Positions 42,284 through 50,710 of a DNA stretch of 64,000 nt are shown piece after piece. Both the position numbers and the translations under genes were made by a program. The notes under the pieces were generated by a model. It was given only the letters and a program-made list of their open reading frames with translations. It ran no database searches and was not told the origin of the DNA. Position 1 is the stretch's first letter, and every line of letters begins with the position of its first letter. This DNA is from an uncultured Bacteroidales bacterium (GTDB lineage: Bacteria; Bacteroidota; Bacteroidia; Bacteroidales; F082), in assembly GCA_900318465.1 (NCBI GenBank), contig ONKQ01000004.1, forward strand, positions 1 to 64,000, read 5' to 3'.

Positions 42284-42922
42284 ATGCTCAAAATAGAATC
42301 CTTCGTCTTCAATCCTTTTTCGGAAAACACCTACGTCCTTTACGACGACACCAAGGAATGCGTCATCATCGACCCTGGCTGCTCAACAACGGGTGAGGAA
42401 AACCAACTCTTCGGCTTCATCGACAGCCACAACCTCAAGCCATTAATGGCCATCAACACGCATGGCCACGTGGATCATATCATCGGCAACGAGGCCGTGA
42501 AAAAACGCTATGGCATCCCATTGGCGGCACACCCCGACACAAATCCTGACTTCATTCAAGCCAAACACCACGGCGCGTGGCTCGGCCTTTCTCCTGATGG
42601 CGAGTTTCCGTTGCCCGACATTGACCTGAAAGACAACGAAATCATCAAAGTGGGAGAGAGCACTTTGGAGGTGATTTGCACGCCGGGCCATGCCCGAGGC
42701 AGCGTCAGTCTTTATGCCGAAATCGAGGGCTGGGTCTTCACTGGCGACGCGCTTTTCAATCGCAGCATCGGGCGCACCGACCTCGCGGGCGGCGACTTCA
42801 AGCAACTTATCGAGAGCATAAAAGTGCGGCTTTTCCGCTTGCCCGACGACACGGAGGTCTTCTCAGGCCACGGCGAAAGCACCACCATTTTCGACGAGCA
42901 ACGCTACAACATGTTTCTTTGA
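42284..42922 (+). CDS. MBL-fold metallo-hydrolase (glyoxalase II-like)
   Basis: Cytoplasmic hydrolase of 212 residues. Metal ligands: HGHVDH (His60, His62, Asp64, His65), GHARGSVSLY (third metal His) and the bridging Asp in FTGDALF; GHGES supplies the last His. GRTDLAGGDF after the bridging Asp is typical of the hydroxyacylglutathione hydrolase-like branch in Bacteroidota. Substrate not certain; thioester or persulfide hydrolysis is usual. The ATG 42284 is chosen because the upstream part of the frame is repeat-derived leader. The TPR gene begins in the stop codon (TGATG overlap), so the two are co-translated. Confidence 0.92.
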   Translation: MLKIESFVFNPFSENTYVLYDDTKECVIIDPGCSTTGEENQLFGFIDSHNLKPLMAINTHGHVDHIIGNEAVKKRYGIPLAAHPDTNPDFIQAKHHGAWLGLSPDGEFPLPDIDLKDNEIIKVGESTLEVICTPGHARGSVSLYAEIEGWVFTGDALFNRSIGRTDLAGGDFKQLIESIKVRLFRLPDDTEVFSGHGESTTIFDEQRYNMFL

Positions 42923-44352
42923 TGAAACGGCTGTTGATCATATTGGTTTTCTTTGGGTTGAGTGTCCCCGCTTTTGCTCAGGAGGAGACACGTATCATCG
43001 ACAGCTTGCAAGATGTTCTGGCCACACAGGAGGGACGCGACAAAGTGCTTACCATGATTGAGCTGACATGGGATTTCCATGACTTTTCATACGACGACTG
43101 CCTCGACTGGGGTGAACGAGCCATAAAGGAAGCGCAGACCTTGGGCTATGCCGACTTGGAAGCAAAGGCGAACTATGTGCTTGGCATCCAATATGCTTAT
43201 CACGGCGACTTGGACTTGGCAAAGGAGTATTTGCAAACGTCGTATGACCAGTTCATAGAACTTGACGATTTGGGCAATGCCTTCGAAGCTTTGTGGAACA
43301 TCGCCACATACGAACTCACCTTGGGAAGTATCGATACCGCCTATCAAGTGTATGAAAAGGCTGAGGTTGTGGCAGAGCAGTTGAACGACACTTCCGCTTG
43401 GGCTTTTGTCATCTCCAACAAGGCCATGATTTTGTATTATAAAGGTGAATTGGAGGAGGCATACGATGATTTCATTGAAGCTGAGCGTTTGTTTAGGTCT
43501 ATCGGCGACGATTTGAGAACGGCACGTATGGAATCGAGTTTGGCCACCTTACTTGTGGATAAGGGTCAGGTTGTCAAAGCAAAAAACCTGTTTCAGAAGG
43601 TTATCCCAGTATTTGAGGAGTTTGGCGACAATTATCATTTATTGGGTGTGTATAAGAATTTGGGTCATATCTTTGAATACGAGTTGGTTAATTACGATTC
43701 GGCATTGTATTTTTTGCAACAGGCCTTGGATTACTCCAGCATGACCGCGCTCAACAAAAGCAGTGAAGTGTTGGCCAACAACGAAAAGTCGAATGTGATT
43801 ACCGAAATGGCCAACATCATGGTTTGCCAAGGTGATTTCAAAGGAGCCATTGAACGGTATGAGGAAGCCTTGAGCTTGGCCGAATCGAATGCCTATCTTC
43901 ATGGTCAGCAAACGGCTTGCCAAGCCTTGGGAAAGGTCTATTCCCAACTGGGTCAGGCCGCGAAGTCGCTTCAATATTTTCAGCGTTACCTGCAATTGGA
44001 GGAGGCTTCCGGCATCACCAATATGAGGTCGTTGATTCGTGTGCCGCTTATGATGGACTATGCCCGTCTGGGTAGGTTCGACGAAATGCGGAAAGAACTT
44101 GAAACCTTTGAGGAAGAGTATGCTGCCCTTATGCGCGAAAATGCGGATATTTACGAACAAAACAGGAATTTGAAGTACGATGCTGAACAGCTTCTCCGCC
44201 AACATGAACTGCAAAACCGACAAATCACCGACCTCCAAACCCTGTGCAAACATTACCGTCTTGCCTTCTTCGGCATGTTAGCCATCATGTTCTTTGCGCT
44301 GGTTTTTTTCGTGTCCTACAAAATTGTTCGGAAAAATAAGGCCAAAAAGTGA
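42922..44352 (+). CDS. TPR-repeat membrane protein
   Basis: Protein of 476 residues. A signal peptide (FGLSVPAFAQ), then about nine tetratricopeptide-like helix pairs across ~20-400 (for example LEAKANYVLGIQYAYHGDLD, AWAFVISNKAMILYYKGELEE, ACQALGKVYSQLGQAAKSLQ), a coiled coil (~400-435) and a C-terminal membrane helix (LAFFGMLAIMFFALVFFVSY). The layout is that of the sensor half of Bacteroidota hybrid kinases or TPR-LuxR proteins, but no kinase or DNA-binding domain follows. It likely scaffolds a protein complex in the periplasm. Its first codon overlaps the MBL hydrolase stop. Confidence 0.85.
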   Translation: MKRLLIILVFFGLSVPAFAQEETRIIDSLQDVLATQEGRDKVLTMIELTWDFHDFSYDDCLDWGERAIKEAQTLGYADLEAKANYVLGIQYAYHGDLDLAKEYLQTSYDQFIELDDLGNAFEALWNIATYELTLGSIDTAYQVYEKAEVVAEQLNDTSAWAFVISNKAMILYYKGELEEAYDDFIEAERLFRSIGDDLRTARMESSLATLLVDKGQVVKAKNLFQKVIPVFEEFGDNYHLLGVYKNLGHIFEYELVNYDSALYFLQQALDYSSMTALNKSSEVLANNEKSNVITEMANIMVCQGDFKGAIERYEEALSLAESNAYLHGQQTACQALGKVYSQLGQAAKSLQYFQRYLQLEEASGITNMRSLIRVPLMMDYARLGRFDEMRKELETFEEEYAALMRENADIYEQNRNLKYDAEQLLRQHELQNRQITDLQTLCKHYRLAFFGMLAIMFFALVFFVSYKIVRKNKAKK

Positions 44353-44371
44353 AATCTTGAAAATAAAACCC

Positions 44372-44379
44372 TACCTTTG
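44372..44379 (+). promoter_or_regulatory. -7 box for ornithine aminotransferase gene
   Basis: TACCTTTG, 55 nt upstream of the ATG at 44434. Confidence 0.6.
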
Positions 44380-44433
44380 CAACCCGAATTTTGATTTTAA
44401 ATCTTTAAATCTTAAATCCTTAAATAACTAATC

Positions 44434-45666
44434 ATGATCGAAAAAATCACATCATCGCAACAAGCTATGGACCTCGAAGCCAAGTACGGGGCCCACAATT
44501 ATCACCCGCTGCCGGTCGTCCTCGCCAAAGGTAAGGGCGCCAAAGTGTGGGACGTCGAAGGAAAAGAATATTTCGACTTCCTGTCGGCCTATTCCGCTGT
44601 CAACCAAGGCCATTGCCACCCGAAAATCCTGAAGGCCTTGACCGACCAAGCCGAGCGCCTCACCCTCAGCAGCCGCGCTTTCTATAACGACGCACTCGGC
44701 GTGTGGGAAAAATATGTGACCGAATACTTCGGCTACGACAAGGTGCTGCCCATGAACTCGGGCGCCGAAGCCGACGAAACGGGCCTGAAGCTCGCCCGCC
44801 GTTGGGGTGTCGTCAAGAAGGGTATTCCGAACGACAAGGTGAAAATCGTGTGCTGCGAAGGCAACTTCCACGGCCGCACCATCACCATCATCACCATGAG
44901 CAACGACCCCGAGAGCTATGCCAACTACGGCCCCATGACTCCCGGCTTCATCCGTATCCCTTACAACGACCCCGATGCTCTTGAGAAAGTGCTTGAGAAA
45001 GAAGGCAACGAAATCGCCGGTTTCCTGCTTGAACCCATCCAAGGCGAGGCTGGCGTTTACGTTCCCGATGAAGGCTACCTGAAGAAGTGCTACGACATCT
45101 GCAAGAAGCACAACGTGCTGTTTATGGCCGACGAGGTGCAGTGCGGTATCGCCCGTACGGGTAAGATGTTGGCTTGCGACCACGAAGGCGTGCGCCCCGA
45201 CATCCTCATCTTGGGCAAGGCCCTCGGTGGCGGTGTGGTGCCGGTTTCCTGCGTCTTGGCCGACGACGACATCATGCTGAACATCAAGCCCGGTGAGCAC
45301 GGCTCCACCTTCGGCGGCAACCCGATTGCAGCCCGCGTTTCCATCGCCGCCCTTGAGGTCATCAAGGAAGAGCATCTGATGGAGAACGCCGAGCGTCTTG
45401 GTAAGATTTTCCGCGAGGAAATCGGCAAGATCAAGAGCCCAATGATTGAGAAAGTGCGTGGTAAAGGTTTGCTCAATGCCGTGATCATCAAACCTAAAGA
45501 CGGCAAGGAAGCTTGGGATGTGTGCCTCAAGATGCGTGACCTCGGCCTGTTGGCCAAGCCCACCCACCAGCACATCATCCGCTTCGCTCCGCCCTTGGTC
45601 ATCACCGAGGCCGAGCTCCGCGAAGCCATCGAAATCATCAAGAAGGCTATTGCCTCATTTGAATGA
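44434..45666 (+). CDS. rocD: Ornithine aminotransferase
   Basis: PLP enzyme of 410 residues, ornithine + 2-oxoglutarate to glutamate-semialdehyde + glutamate. Motifs: [20 protein letters not shown] near the start, [32 protein letters not shown], the PLP-binding [16 protein letters not shown], the Schiff-base Lys in [13 protein letters not shown], and [10 protein letters not shown]. It is alone in its unit, closed by a strong terminator. No arginine-degradation genes are nearby. Confidence 0.97.
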   Translation: MIEKITSSQQAMDLEAKYGAHNYHPLPVVLAKGKGAKVWDVEGKEYFDFLSAYSAVNQGHCHPKILKALTDQAERLTLSSRAFYNDALGVWEKYVTEYFGYDKVLPMNSGAEADETGLKLARRWGVVKKGIPNDKVKIVCCEGNFHGRTITIITMSNDPESYANYGPMTPGFIRIPYNDPDALEKVLEKEGNEIAGFLLEPIQGEAGVYVPDEGYLKKCYDICKKHNVLFMADEVQCGIARTGKMLACDHEGVRPDILILGKALGGGVVPVSCVLADDDIMLNIKPGEHGSTFGGNPIAARVSIAALEVIKEEHLMENAERLGKIFREEIGKIKSPMIEKVRGKGLLNAVIIKPKDGKEAWDVCLKMRDLGLLAKPTHQHIIRFAPPLVITEAELREAIEIIKKAIASFE

Positions 45667-45682
45667 TTTTGTCGGATGAATG

Positions 45683-45713
45683 AAAAAAAGCCTCTCGCAA
45701 GGGAGGCTTTTTT
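45683..45713. terminator. Bidirectional Rho-independent terminator
   Basis: AAAAAAGCCTCTC-GCAA-GGGAGGCTTTTTT: a stem of about 13 bp with a GNRA tetraloop and T-runs on both strands. It lies 17 bp after rocD and could also stop minus-strand readthrough. Confidence 0.93.
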
Positions 45714-45726
45714 AGTGCATAAGAAA

Positions 45727-45926
45727 GGGCAACCCTGATGGATTGCCCTAAAAACATGGTTCTGCGTCAATGTCGGGTGGTAAAAATGACATGTAACCTT
45801 GCCTTCGTGATGCGTATCGGCGTAACGATGCATAAAAGTGCCTGCCTCGGCACGAACTCTACAATAAGTTGTGTGTGGCTTACTCCTCAGCCACAGAGCT
45901 GATCATTCGCCCGCAGAACACATGCC
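45727..45926. repeat. Gene-free stretch with several hairpins
   Basis: GGGCAA-N10-TTGCCC (45727-45748), GTGCC-N6-GGCAC (45838-45853) followed by ACTCTACAATAAG, and GTGGCT-N8-AGCCAC (about 45876-45895). The middle hairpin and its CTACAA flank resemble 17211-17240. I see no tRNA and no ORF here. Confidence 0.55.
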
Positions 45927-46376
45927 TTATAATTCTGTCAACCAGTTGGTTTCCTGAATGGTGTTATCCACTTTGCGCAACTCTTTACTCAAGCGGTCGG
46001 CCTCCTTTTGCAAAACGGGCACGTCCACGGCACTTAAAATCTTGATTTCGGTGCGAACGGCACGTTGCGCCAAACGGCTGGCGTTGTTGATTAGCTCGTG
46101 GTAGGCTTCGATTCGCAAGCTTAGACTATCGCGCTTGGCAAGCAATTCAGTGAGTGTTAGTCCATTGACGACAGTTCGACTATTTACTAAGTTGATTTGC
46201 GCAATCAATTGCTCCTGCTGGTCGATGCAGAGGTTCAGTTCGGTCAGCAAGGCCGTTGGTTCCTCAGCGGTTTTTTCGCCTTCCTGCACTGTGGCGTTCA
46301 TCGAAAGGCGTGAGCGTAGCTGTGCAATGCGTTGGCTTAGGTCGGAGCGTTCTTGTAATGCTTCTGCTAATTTCAT
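45927..46376 (-). CDS. DIP1984-like helical protein
   Basis: Protein of 149 residues, mostly helical and cytoplasmic. The opening MKLAEALQERSDLSQRIAQL and the RLSMNATVQEGEKTAEEP break, followed by TLTELLAKRDSLSLRIEAY, match the DIP1984/septicolysin-like family. No biochemical role is established for the family, and I do not assign one. It follows Dus by 3 bp and ends the lnt-dus unit. Confidence 0.82.
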   Translation of the reverse strand: MKLAEALQERSDLSQRIAQLRSRLSMNATVQEGEKTAEEPTALLTELNLCIDQQEQLIAQINLVNSRTVVNGLTLTELLAKRDSLSLRIEAYHELINNASRLAQRAVRTEIKILSAVDVPVLQKEADRLSKELRKVDNTIQETNWLTEL

Positions 46377-46379
46377 GAT

Positions 46380-47339
46380 TTATTGGATTAATTTGTTGTT
46401 CATAAAAACATATTCTACTGCATCTTCGTATTCCTTCAAAGCATTAATCTTCTTAATTTTCCGCCAAACCACCTGCGGCTCCTCAAAACTGTTCATCAGA
46501 TACGACCACAATTCCTTCATTCGTCCCAAGACCTTTGGACTGCCTCCGGCATGGCGTAGCCTATCCTCATAAAGGTCAACGATGTATGCGTATAGCCGTG
46601 CGATCCGTTCCGGCGCATTCCATGCGCCCCCTCGAATCTCCTCCGCCAAAAACGGATTGGCCAAAATCCCTCGTCCCAGCATGAATTGGTTCACCGACTG
46701 AACCTGCTCCCTAATGTGCCCAAAACTTTCCCTCGAAAAAATATCTCCATTATAAACTAACGGCGCATTAATATAAGGTATTAATGCTTTGAACCGCTCC
46801 ACATCGGCCTCTCCTTTGTATAATTGCTTCCCAATGCGGGGATGGATGATTAATTCGCTCAACGGAAATCGGTTGAAAATTGGGATGATGGCCTCAATTT
46901 CTTCAGGGCTGAAATAACCCAAACGGCATTTCACGCTGAATTTTATGTCAATTTCCTCGAAAACTCTTTCAAACATCGCTTCCACCATGTCAGGGTAAGG
47001 CAGGAGGCCACAGCCGCGTTTCTTGTTGGCCACTCTTGGGAACGGGCAACCCATGTTGAGGTTGATTTCCTTGTAGCCCAACTGTTTGCATTGCTTGGTG
47101 AAACGCAAAATTTCCTCTGCATCAGTGCTGAGAATTTGGGGCGTGAGGGTCTCCACATCATTGAATTTCGGGTCTATTTCCTCGCCTTGCAGGTTCTTGG
47201 CATGGTCTTCTTTGTGAATGCCCGTAAAAAAAGGCGTGTAAAACTTGTCGATGCCGCCGAAGTGCCGCTTGAACACGTTGCGGAATGGTGCGTCGGTGAT
47301 GCCTTGGAAAGGACCCAAAGAAAGCAGAATGTCGCTCAT
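46380..47339 (-). CDS. dus: tRNA-dihydrouridine synthase
   Basis: FMN enzyme of 319 residues that reduces uridine to dihydrouridine in tRNA. LGPFQGITDAPFRNVFKRHF opens the TIM barrel; NLNMGCPFPRVANKK holds the catalytic Cys; VKCRLGYFSPEE and LSELIIHPRIGKQLYKGEAD bind FMN and substrate; NGDIFS and LGRGILANPF close it. The start is ATG 47339 (MSDILLSLG), overlapping the lnt stop in ATGA. The longer frame runs into lnt coding sequence and is not used. Confidence 0.95.
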   Translation of the reverse strand: MSDILLSLGPFQGITDAPFRNVFKRHFGGIDKFYTPFFTGIHKEDHAKNLQGEEIDPKFNDVETLTPQILSTDAEEILRFTKQCKQLGYKEINLNMGCPFPRVANKKRGCGLLPYPDMVEAMFERVFEEIDIKFSVKCRLGYFSPEEIEAIIPIFNRFPLSELIIHPRIGKQLYKGEADVERFKALIPYINAPLVYNGDIFSRESFGHIREQVQSVNQFMLGRGILANPFLAEEIRGGAWNAPERIARLYAYIVDLYEDRLRHAGGSPKVLGRMKELWSYLMNSFEEPQVVWRKIKKINALKEYEDAVEYVFMNNKLIQ

Positions 47340-48988
47340 TTCTTCTTTTTCTTGTTGGCCTTCTTGACCGGTTTTTCTCCAGCTTGGTTCCATCGGATGA
47401 TGCTCATGGCCATCCAAGAAATGAGCAACACTAAAGTGAGATAGACTGCAATGCGGCTCAAATAGTCACCATGTTTAGCATAAAAGGTGACTTTAGTGTT
47501 GGCCTTCAGGGTCTCACGGATGGCATCAGGCACCCAATAATGGGTTTGTTGCAGCACATCACCGCGTTGATTAATAAAGCCTGAACGTCCCGTATTGGCC
47601 GATCGAGCCACACAACGACGGTTTTCGATGGCTCTTAATTTGGAGAACTCGAAGTGCTGGCGGTATCCTGGCGTGTCTCCCCACCAACCATCATTGGTGA
47701 TGACAAAAAGCAGGTCGGCACCTTTCTTGCAGAAATTGCTGACATATTCGCCGAAAGCCGACTCATAACAGATAGGCACACCGACGAGATGCTTACCAAA
47801 TCTCATCGTATAAGCTTCTGGGTCAGTCTTCAAAGTGCCACGCGCAATGCCCATGGTGATGCTATAGTTCTTCAAAAAGCCCATCCATTCCGGGATGGCT
47901 TCCACCGCTGGCGTGAGTTGCGACTTGTTGCGGTGCTGCATATTAATGGTGTCGATGAGCAGGGCGGAGTTATGGCAATAATAGTAGCGGTCGCTGTTGC
48001 CGACTTGCCTTGCTGGAAAGTCGTCTTCCATACCTTTTGGCACCCATTCGTATGTAGTGCCGCCTATAACAAAAGCCATCTGAGGATGTTTCTGGATGTA
48101 ATCATGCAAAGTCCGCAAAGCCCGAACTTTATCGGTTTCATGCAGCCAAATCCCTTCCTGAATGGCCGACTCTGAACTGACCACAAAGCGCGTTTTCTCA
48201 GTGACCAAAGGCAACGAGAGTGCCAAATTGTTTTGGATGACTTGGTCATAGAAATGCGCATCAAACTGTTCATTCCACGGGTCGCAATTCTGCTGCACTA
48301 CAATGACTTCCGTGTCGGTGCCTTGGTCTTCATAATGCCGGTAGATGCTCTTGCCAATTAAAATCGGGAAGATAAGCACCATCGTCGAGGCCCCTATATT
48401 AATAAAGGTGTATTTTGCCGCTTTTGCCTTGGCAAACAGGATAACATTGGTTATCAGTATGTTGACCAAAAGCACCCAAAGCGTACCGCCTGCCACGCCT
48501 GTCACCTCGTACCATTGTATCCAGCTATGGCAAGTCGAAAACACATTGCCCAAGTTGAGCCAAGGCCATTTGACCGACCAATGGTAGGTAAGCAGCTCAA
48601 AGGCCATCCAATAAGGGATAAGGAAGAAGTTGCCCCAAGGTTTGTTGCACACTTTTTTCTTGGTTTGATGAAACACATTGAAAACAATGGTCATGAAAAG
48701 CGCATTCAGAATCCAAGCCAATGTTGCAGCAGGCGTGGCGTTCCATACCCACCACGTCGTTACCACGTTCCAAACGAAAAAAGATAGGAACGAAAGCCAA
48801 AACAACCTGCCCTTTTCGCCTTGCGCAATGCGATCCTCCAGCAAAAGCAAGGGAACAAAACCCAAGAATACTAATGGCGCCAAGCCCCAAGTGGGCCAAG
48901 CCGCCGACAGCAGTCCCCCGCTCAATAAAGCCAATAGTATTCGGAAGCCTTTTCCGTCCCGCGTCGCACGTTTATGATTCTTTGCCAT
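47336..48988 (-). CDS. lnt: Apolipoprotein N-acyltransferase
   Basis: Inner-membrane enzyme of 550 residues that adds the third acyl chain to lipoproteins. Several N-terminal helices (GGLLSAAWPTWGLAPLVFLG), then a periplasmic nitrilase domain with Glu in FVVSSESAIQEG, a downstream Lys and the nucleophile Cys in VGVPICYESAFGEYVSNFC; GDTPGYRQHFEFSKLRAIEN and NTGRSGFINQRG are conserved. One C-terminal helix anchors it. The last ~18 residues are Lys-rich. The many lipoproteins in this window are its substrates. Its promoter is at 49008-49015. Confidence 0.96.
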   Translation of the reverse strand: MAKNHKRATRDGKGFRILLALLSGGLLSAAWPTWGLAPLVFLGFVPLLLLEDRIAQGEKGRLFWLSFLSFFVWNVVTTWWVWNATPAATLAWILNALFMTIVFNVFHQTKKKVCNKPWGNFFLIPYWMAFELLTYHWSVKWPWLNLGNVFSTCHSWIQWYEVTGVAGGTLWVLLVNILITNVILFAKAKAAKYTFINIGASTMVLIFPILIGKSIYRHYEDQGTDTEVIVVQQNCDPWNEQFDAHFYDQVIQNNLALSLPLVTEKTRFVVSSESAIQEGIWLHETDKVRALRTLHDYIQKHPQMAFVIGGTTYEWVPKGMEDDFPARQVGNSDRYYYCHNSALLIDTINMQHRNKSQLTPAVEAIPEWMGFLKNYSITMGIARGTLKTDPEAYTMRFGKHLVGVPICYESAFGEYVSNFCKKGADLLFVITNDGWWGDTPGYRQHFEFSKLRAIENRRCVARSANTGRSGFINQRGDVLQQTHYWVPDAIRETLKANTKVTFYAKHGDYLSRIAVYLTLVLLISWMAMSIIRWNQAGEKPVKKANKKKKK

Positions 48989-49007
48989 ACCTTTCGAATT
49001 TTCTGTG

Positions 49008-49015
49008 CAAAAGTA
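49008..49015 (-). promoter_or_regulatory. -7 box for lnt-dus unit
   Basis: TACTTTTG on the minus strand, 20 nt upstream of ATG 48988. Confidence 0.65.
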
Positions 49016-49088
49016 CTGTTTTTTGGCATTTCAGCAGGAAAAGGAAACCCTTTTTAACCAAAACAAACAGTCCTATCAATAAAAAACG

Positions 49089-49096
49089 TATTTTTG
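49089..49096 (+). promoter_or_regulatory. -7 box for the RiPP-like operon
   Basis: TATTTTTG, 17 nt before ATG 49114; it drives the kinase-peptidase-PqqD-nucleotidyltransferase operon. Confidence 0.65.
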
Positions 49097-49113
49097 CGCA
49101 AAATTTTTGTCAG

Positions 49114-49986
49114 ATGAAAAAGACTTACAAAGTAGCTGGACATAAGTTCAATGTTATAATGCCCGATAGACATTTGGCATGGCATGAGTTGCAGAATTAC
49201 GAACCCTTTTTGGTCGAAGAGTCAGATGAATGCATTTTTACGGCCAGAATGCTGGATTTCCTGCCTGATACAACAACTAAGCAATTGGTGACGGTAAGTT
49301 GCCCAGGAGACGATTTCTCGAGAATTGAACTGTATAAATGGAACGACAAGTGGATGATGAGTGTAGCCCCTGTAAAAGAGGCCCCTGCTGCTGTACATTT
49401 ATTTGTCAACAAGAATTTTACGGATGTAGGCTTTTTTATCTCCGACAGTTTGAAATTCTCTCTTAACACAGTTTTGATGCTGATGTTTGCCCTTTCCACA
49501 GCGTGTAAGAATACACTACTAATGCATGCTTCTGTGACAATGCATAATGGCAAAGGCTATGTCTTCCTTGGCAAGAGCGGCACAGGCAAAAGCACGCACA
49601 GCCAACTATGGATTAATAATATAGAGAATTGCGAACTGCTCAACGACGACAACCCAATATTGCGAGTTGAAGACAACGGCGAGGTTCGTGTCTATGGTTC
49701 GCCTTGGAGTGGCAAGACTCCTTGCTACCGCAACCTTGACGTCCCGGTAGGTGCCATTGTCGACTTACATCAGGCCAAAAAGAACGTGATTAAGCGACAG
49801 TCATTACCCAACGCATACGCTTCGATTTATGTTTCGTTCTCAGGTTATCGATTCATCAAAGAGCAAGCCGACGGATTCCACGACACCAACGTAAAGATTG
49901 TCAGTACAGTACCTTGCTATTCTCTCGACTGCTTGCCCAATGCCGATGCTGCCTTCCTTTGTCATCAAACCGTAACGCAACAATGA
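49114..49986 (+). CDS. HPr-kinase-like (HprK-related) kinase of a RiPP-like cluster
   Basis: Protein of 290 residues. The kinase fold of HprK is recognisable: P-loop FLGKSGTGKSTHSQLW (Walker A, residues ~153-161), LLNDDNP (metal-binding acidic pair, ~176-181) and GSPWSGKTPCYRN with VPVGAIVDLHQAKKN. The N-terminal ~110 residues (LPDTTTKQLVTVSC, FVNKNFTDVGFFIS) are specific to this subgroup. Related kinases are found beside lasso-peptide genes, where they phosphorylate the precursor peptide. It overlaps the next gene by 4 nt and opens an operon with an S24/S26 peptidase, PqqD and a nucleotidyltransferase. It is not the carbon-catabolite HPr kinase, since no HPr gene is here. Confidence 0.85.
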   Translation: MKKTYKVAGHKFNVIMPDRHLAWHELQNYEPFLVEESDECIFTARMLDFLPDTTTKQLVTVSCPGDDFSRIELYKWNDKWMMSVAPVKEAPAAVHLFVNKNFTDVGFFISDSLKFSLNTVLMLMFALSTACKNTLLMHASVTMHNGKGYVFLGKSGTGKSTHSQLWINNIENCELLNDDNPILRVEDNGEVRVYGSPWSGKTPCYRNLDVPVGAIVDLHQAKKNVIKRQSLPNAYASIYVSFSGYRFIKEQADGFHDTNVKIVSTVPCYSLDCLPNADAAFLCHQTVTQQ

Positions 49987-50417
49987 AAAAGGCAATACTT
50001 GACGAACAAACCCCTGCTGAATTGAAAAAATGGATTGAAGAGGGTTGCACCGTTATCATCAATCCAAAAGGCATCAGTATGCTACCGTTCATCCACGAGG
50101 GGAAAGACAAAGTCCTCTTAAGTATACCTAACACCCTTAAAACGGGCGACATTGTTTTGATAAGCCTCAACGGACGGTATCTCATGCACCGCATTTATGC
50201 CATTGATGGTGACAATCTCACTCTGATGGGCGACGGCAACCTTAAAGGCAACGAGTACTGCAAAAAGTCGGATGTGGTTGGTCTTGTATCTGAAATCATC
50301 GACGAGAAAGGCAACCACCGAAAACCTGGAAAAGCATGGCTGTGGCGACACACCGTAGGCCTTCGCAAATACCAATTGAAAGCCTATAGAAAGTGCAAAA
50401 AACTATTGAAATCATAA
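49983..50417 (+). CDS. Small S24/S26-type signal-peptidase-like protein
   Basis: Protein of 144 residues. The signal-peptidase box PKGISMLPFIHEG gives the nucleophile Ser32, and TGDIVLISLNGRYLMHRIYA gives His69 where the bacterial type would have Lys; a Ser-His pair is characteristic of the SipW/archaeal branch. LTLMGDGNLKGNEYC is the usual third box (D). I see no membrane helix, so it may be soluble. In this operon it could cleave the small precursor peptide. Start ATG 49983 overlaps the kinase stop (ATGA). Confidence 0.85.
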   Translation: MKKAILDEQTPAELKKWIEEGCTVIINPKGISMLPFIHEGKDKVLLSIPNTLKTGDIVLISLNGRYLMHRIYAIDGDNLTLMGDGNLKGNEYCKKSDVVGLVSEIIDEKGNHRKPGKAWLWRHTVGLRKYQLKAYRKCKKLLKS

Positions 50418-50437
50418 TATCCTAAATACTTACACTC

Positions 50438-50707
50438 ATGAAAACAAAAAAAGGCTTTACGCTTCGTTCCTTGGGCAATGAACATCTTCTTGTGGCTGAA
50501 AGTGTGGAAATGACTAACTTCAACCGCATGATTTCGATGAACGAAAGTGCTGCCATGCTCTGGAAGGAGATTGATGGCAAAGACTTCGATGCCGAAACTT
50601 TGACCAATCTCCTTATGGAAAACTACGACATTAATCGCGATGTGGCTGAGCACGATGTGACAGCTTTGCTAAAGTCATGGAAAGAAGCGGGTATCATTGA
50701 GGATTAA
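50438..50707 (+). CDS. PqqD-family protein (RiPP recognition element)
   Basis: Protein of 89 residues with the PqqD winged-helix fold: LRSLGNEHLLVAESVEM and FNRMISMNESAAMLWKEIDG form the beta wing and first helix, and DVTALLKSWKEAGIIED the last helix. PqqD proteins bind the leader part of a ribosomally made peptide and present it to modifying enzymes. The ATG is 21 bp after the peptidase gene, and the nucleotidyltransferase starts 4 bp after the stop. This is the gene that marks the operon as peptide-modifying. Confidence 0.88.
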   Translation: MKTKKGFTLRSLGNEHLLVAESVEMTNFNRMISMNESAAMLWKEIDGKDFDAETLTNLLMENYDINRDVAEHDVTALLKSWKEAGIIED

Positions 50708-50710
50708 ACC

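Noticed and set aside
44452-45573. 373-residue open frame antisense to the ornithine aminotransferase gene
   Set aside because: It is a mirror of the GC-rich rocD coding sequence; the protein is low-quality (His/Val/Gly-rich, no domain), and rocD has every expected motif.
45727-45926. Possible tRNA or small structured RNA gene
   Set aside because: The hairpins do not assemble into a cloverleaf and there is no T-loop consensus; they match dispersed intergenic hairpins.
49114-49986. Classical HPr kinase/phosphorylase of carbon control
   Set aside because: The P-loop fold is shared, but there is no ptsH gene near, and the genomic context is peptide-modifying.
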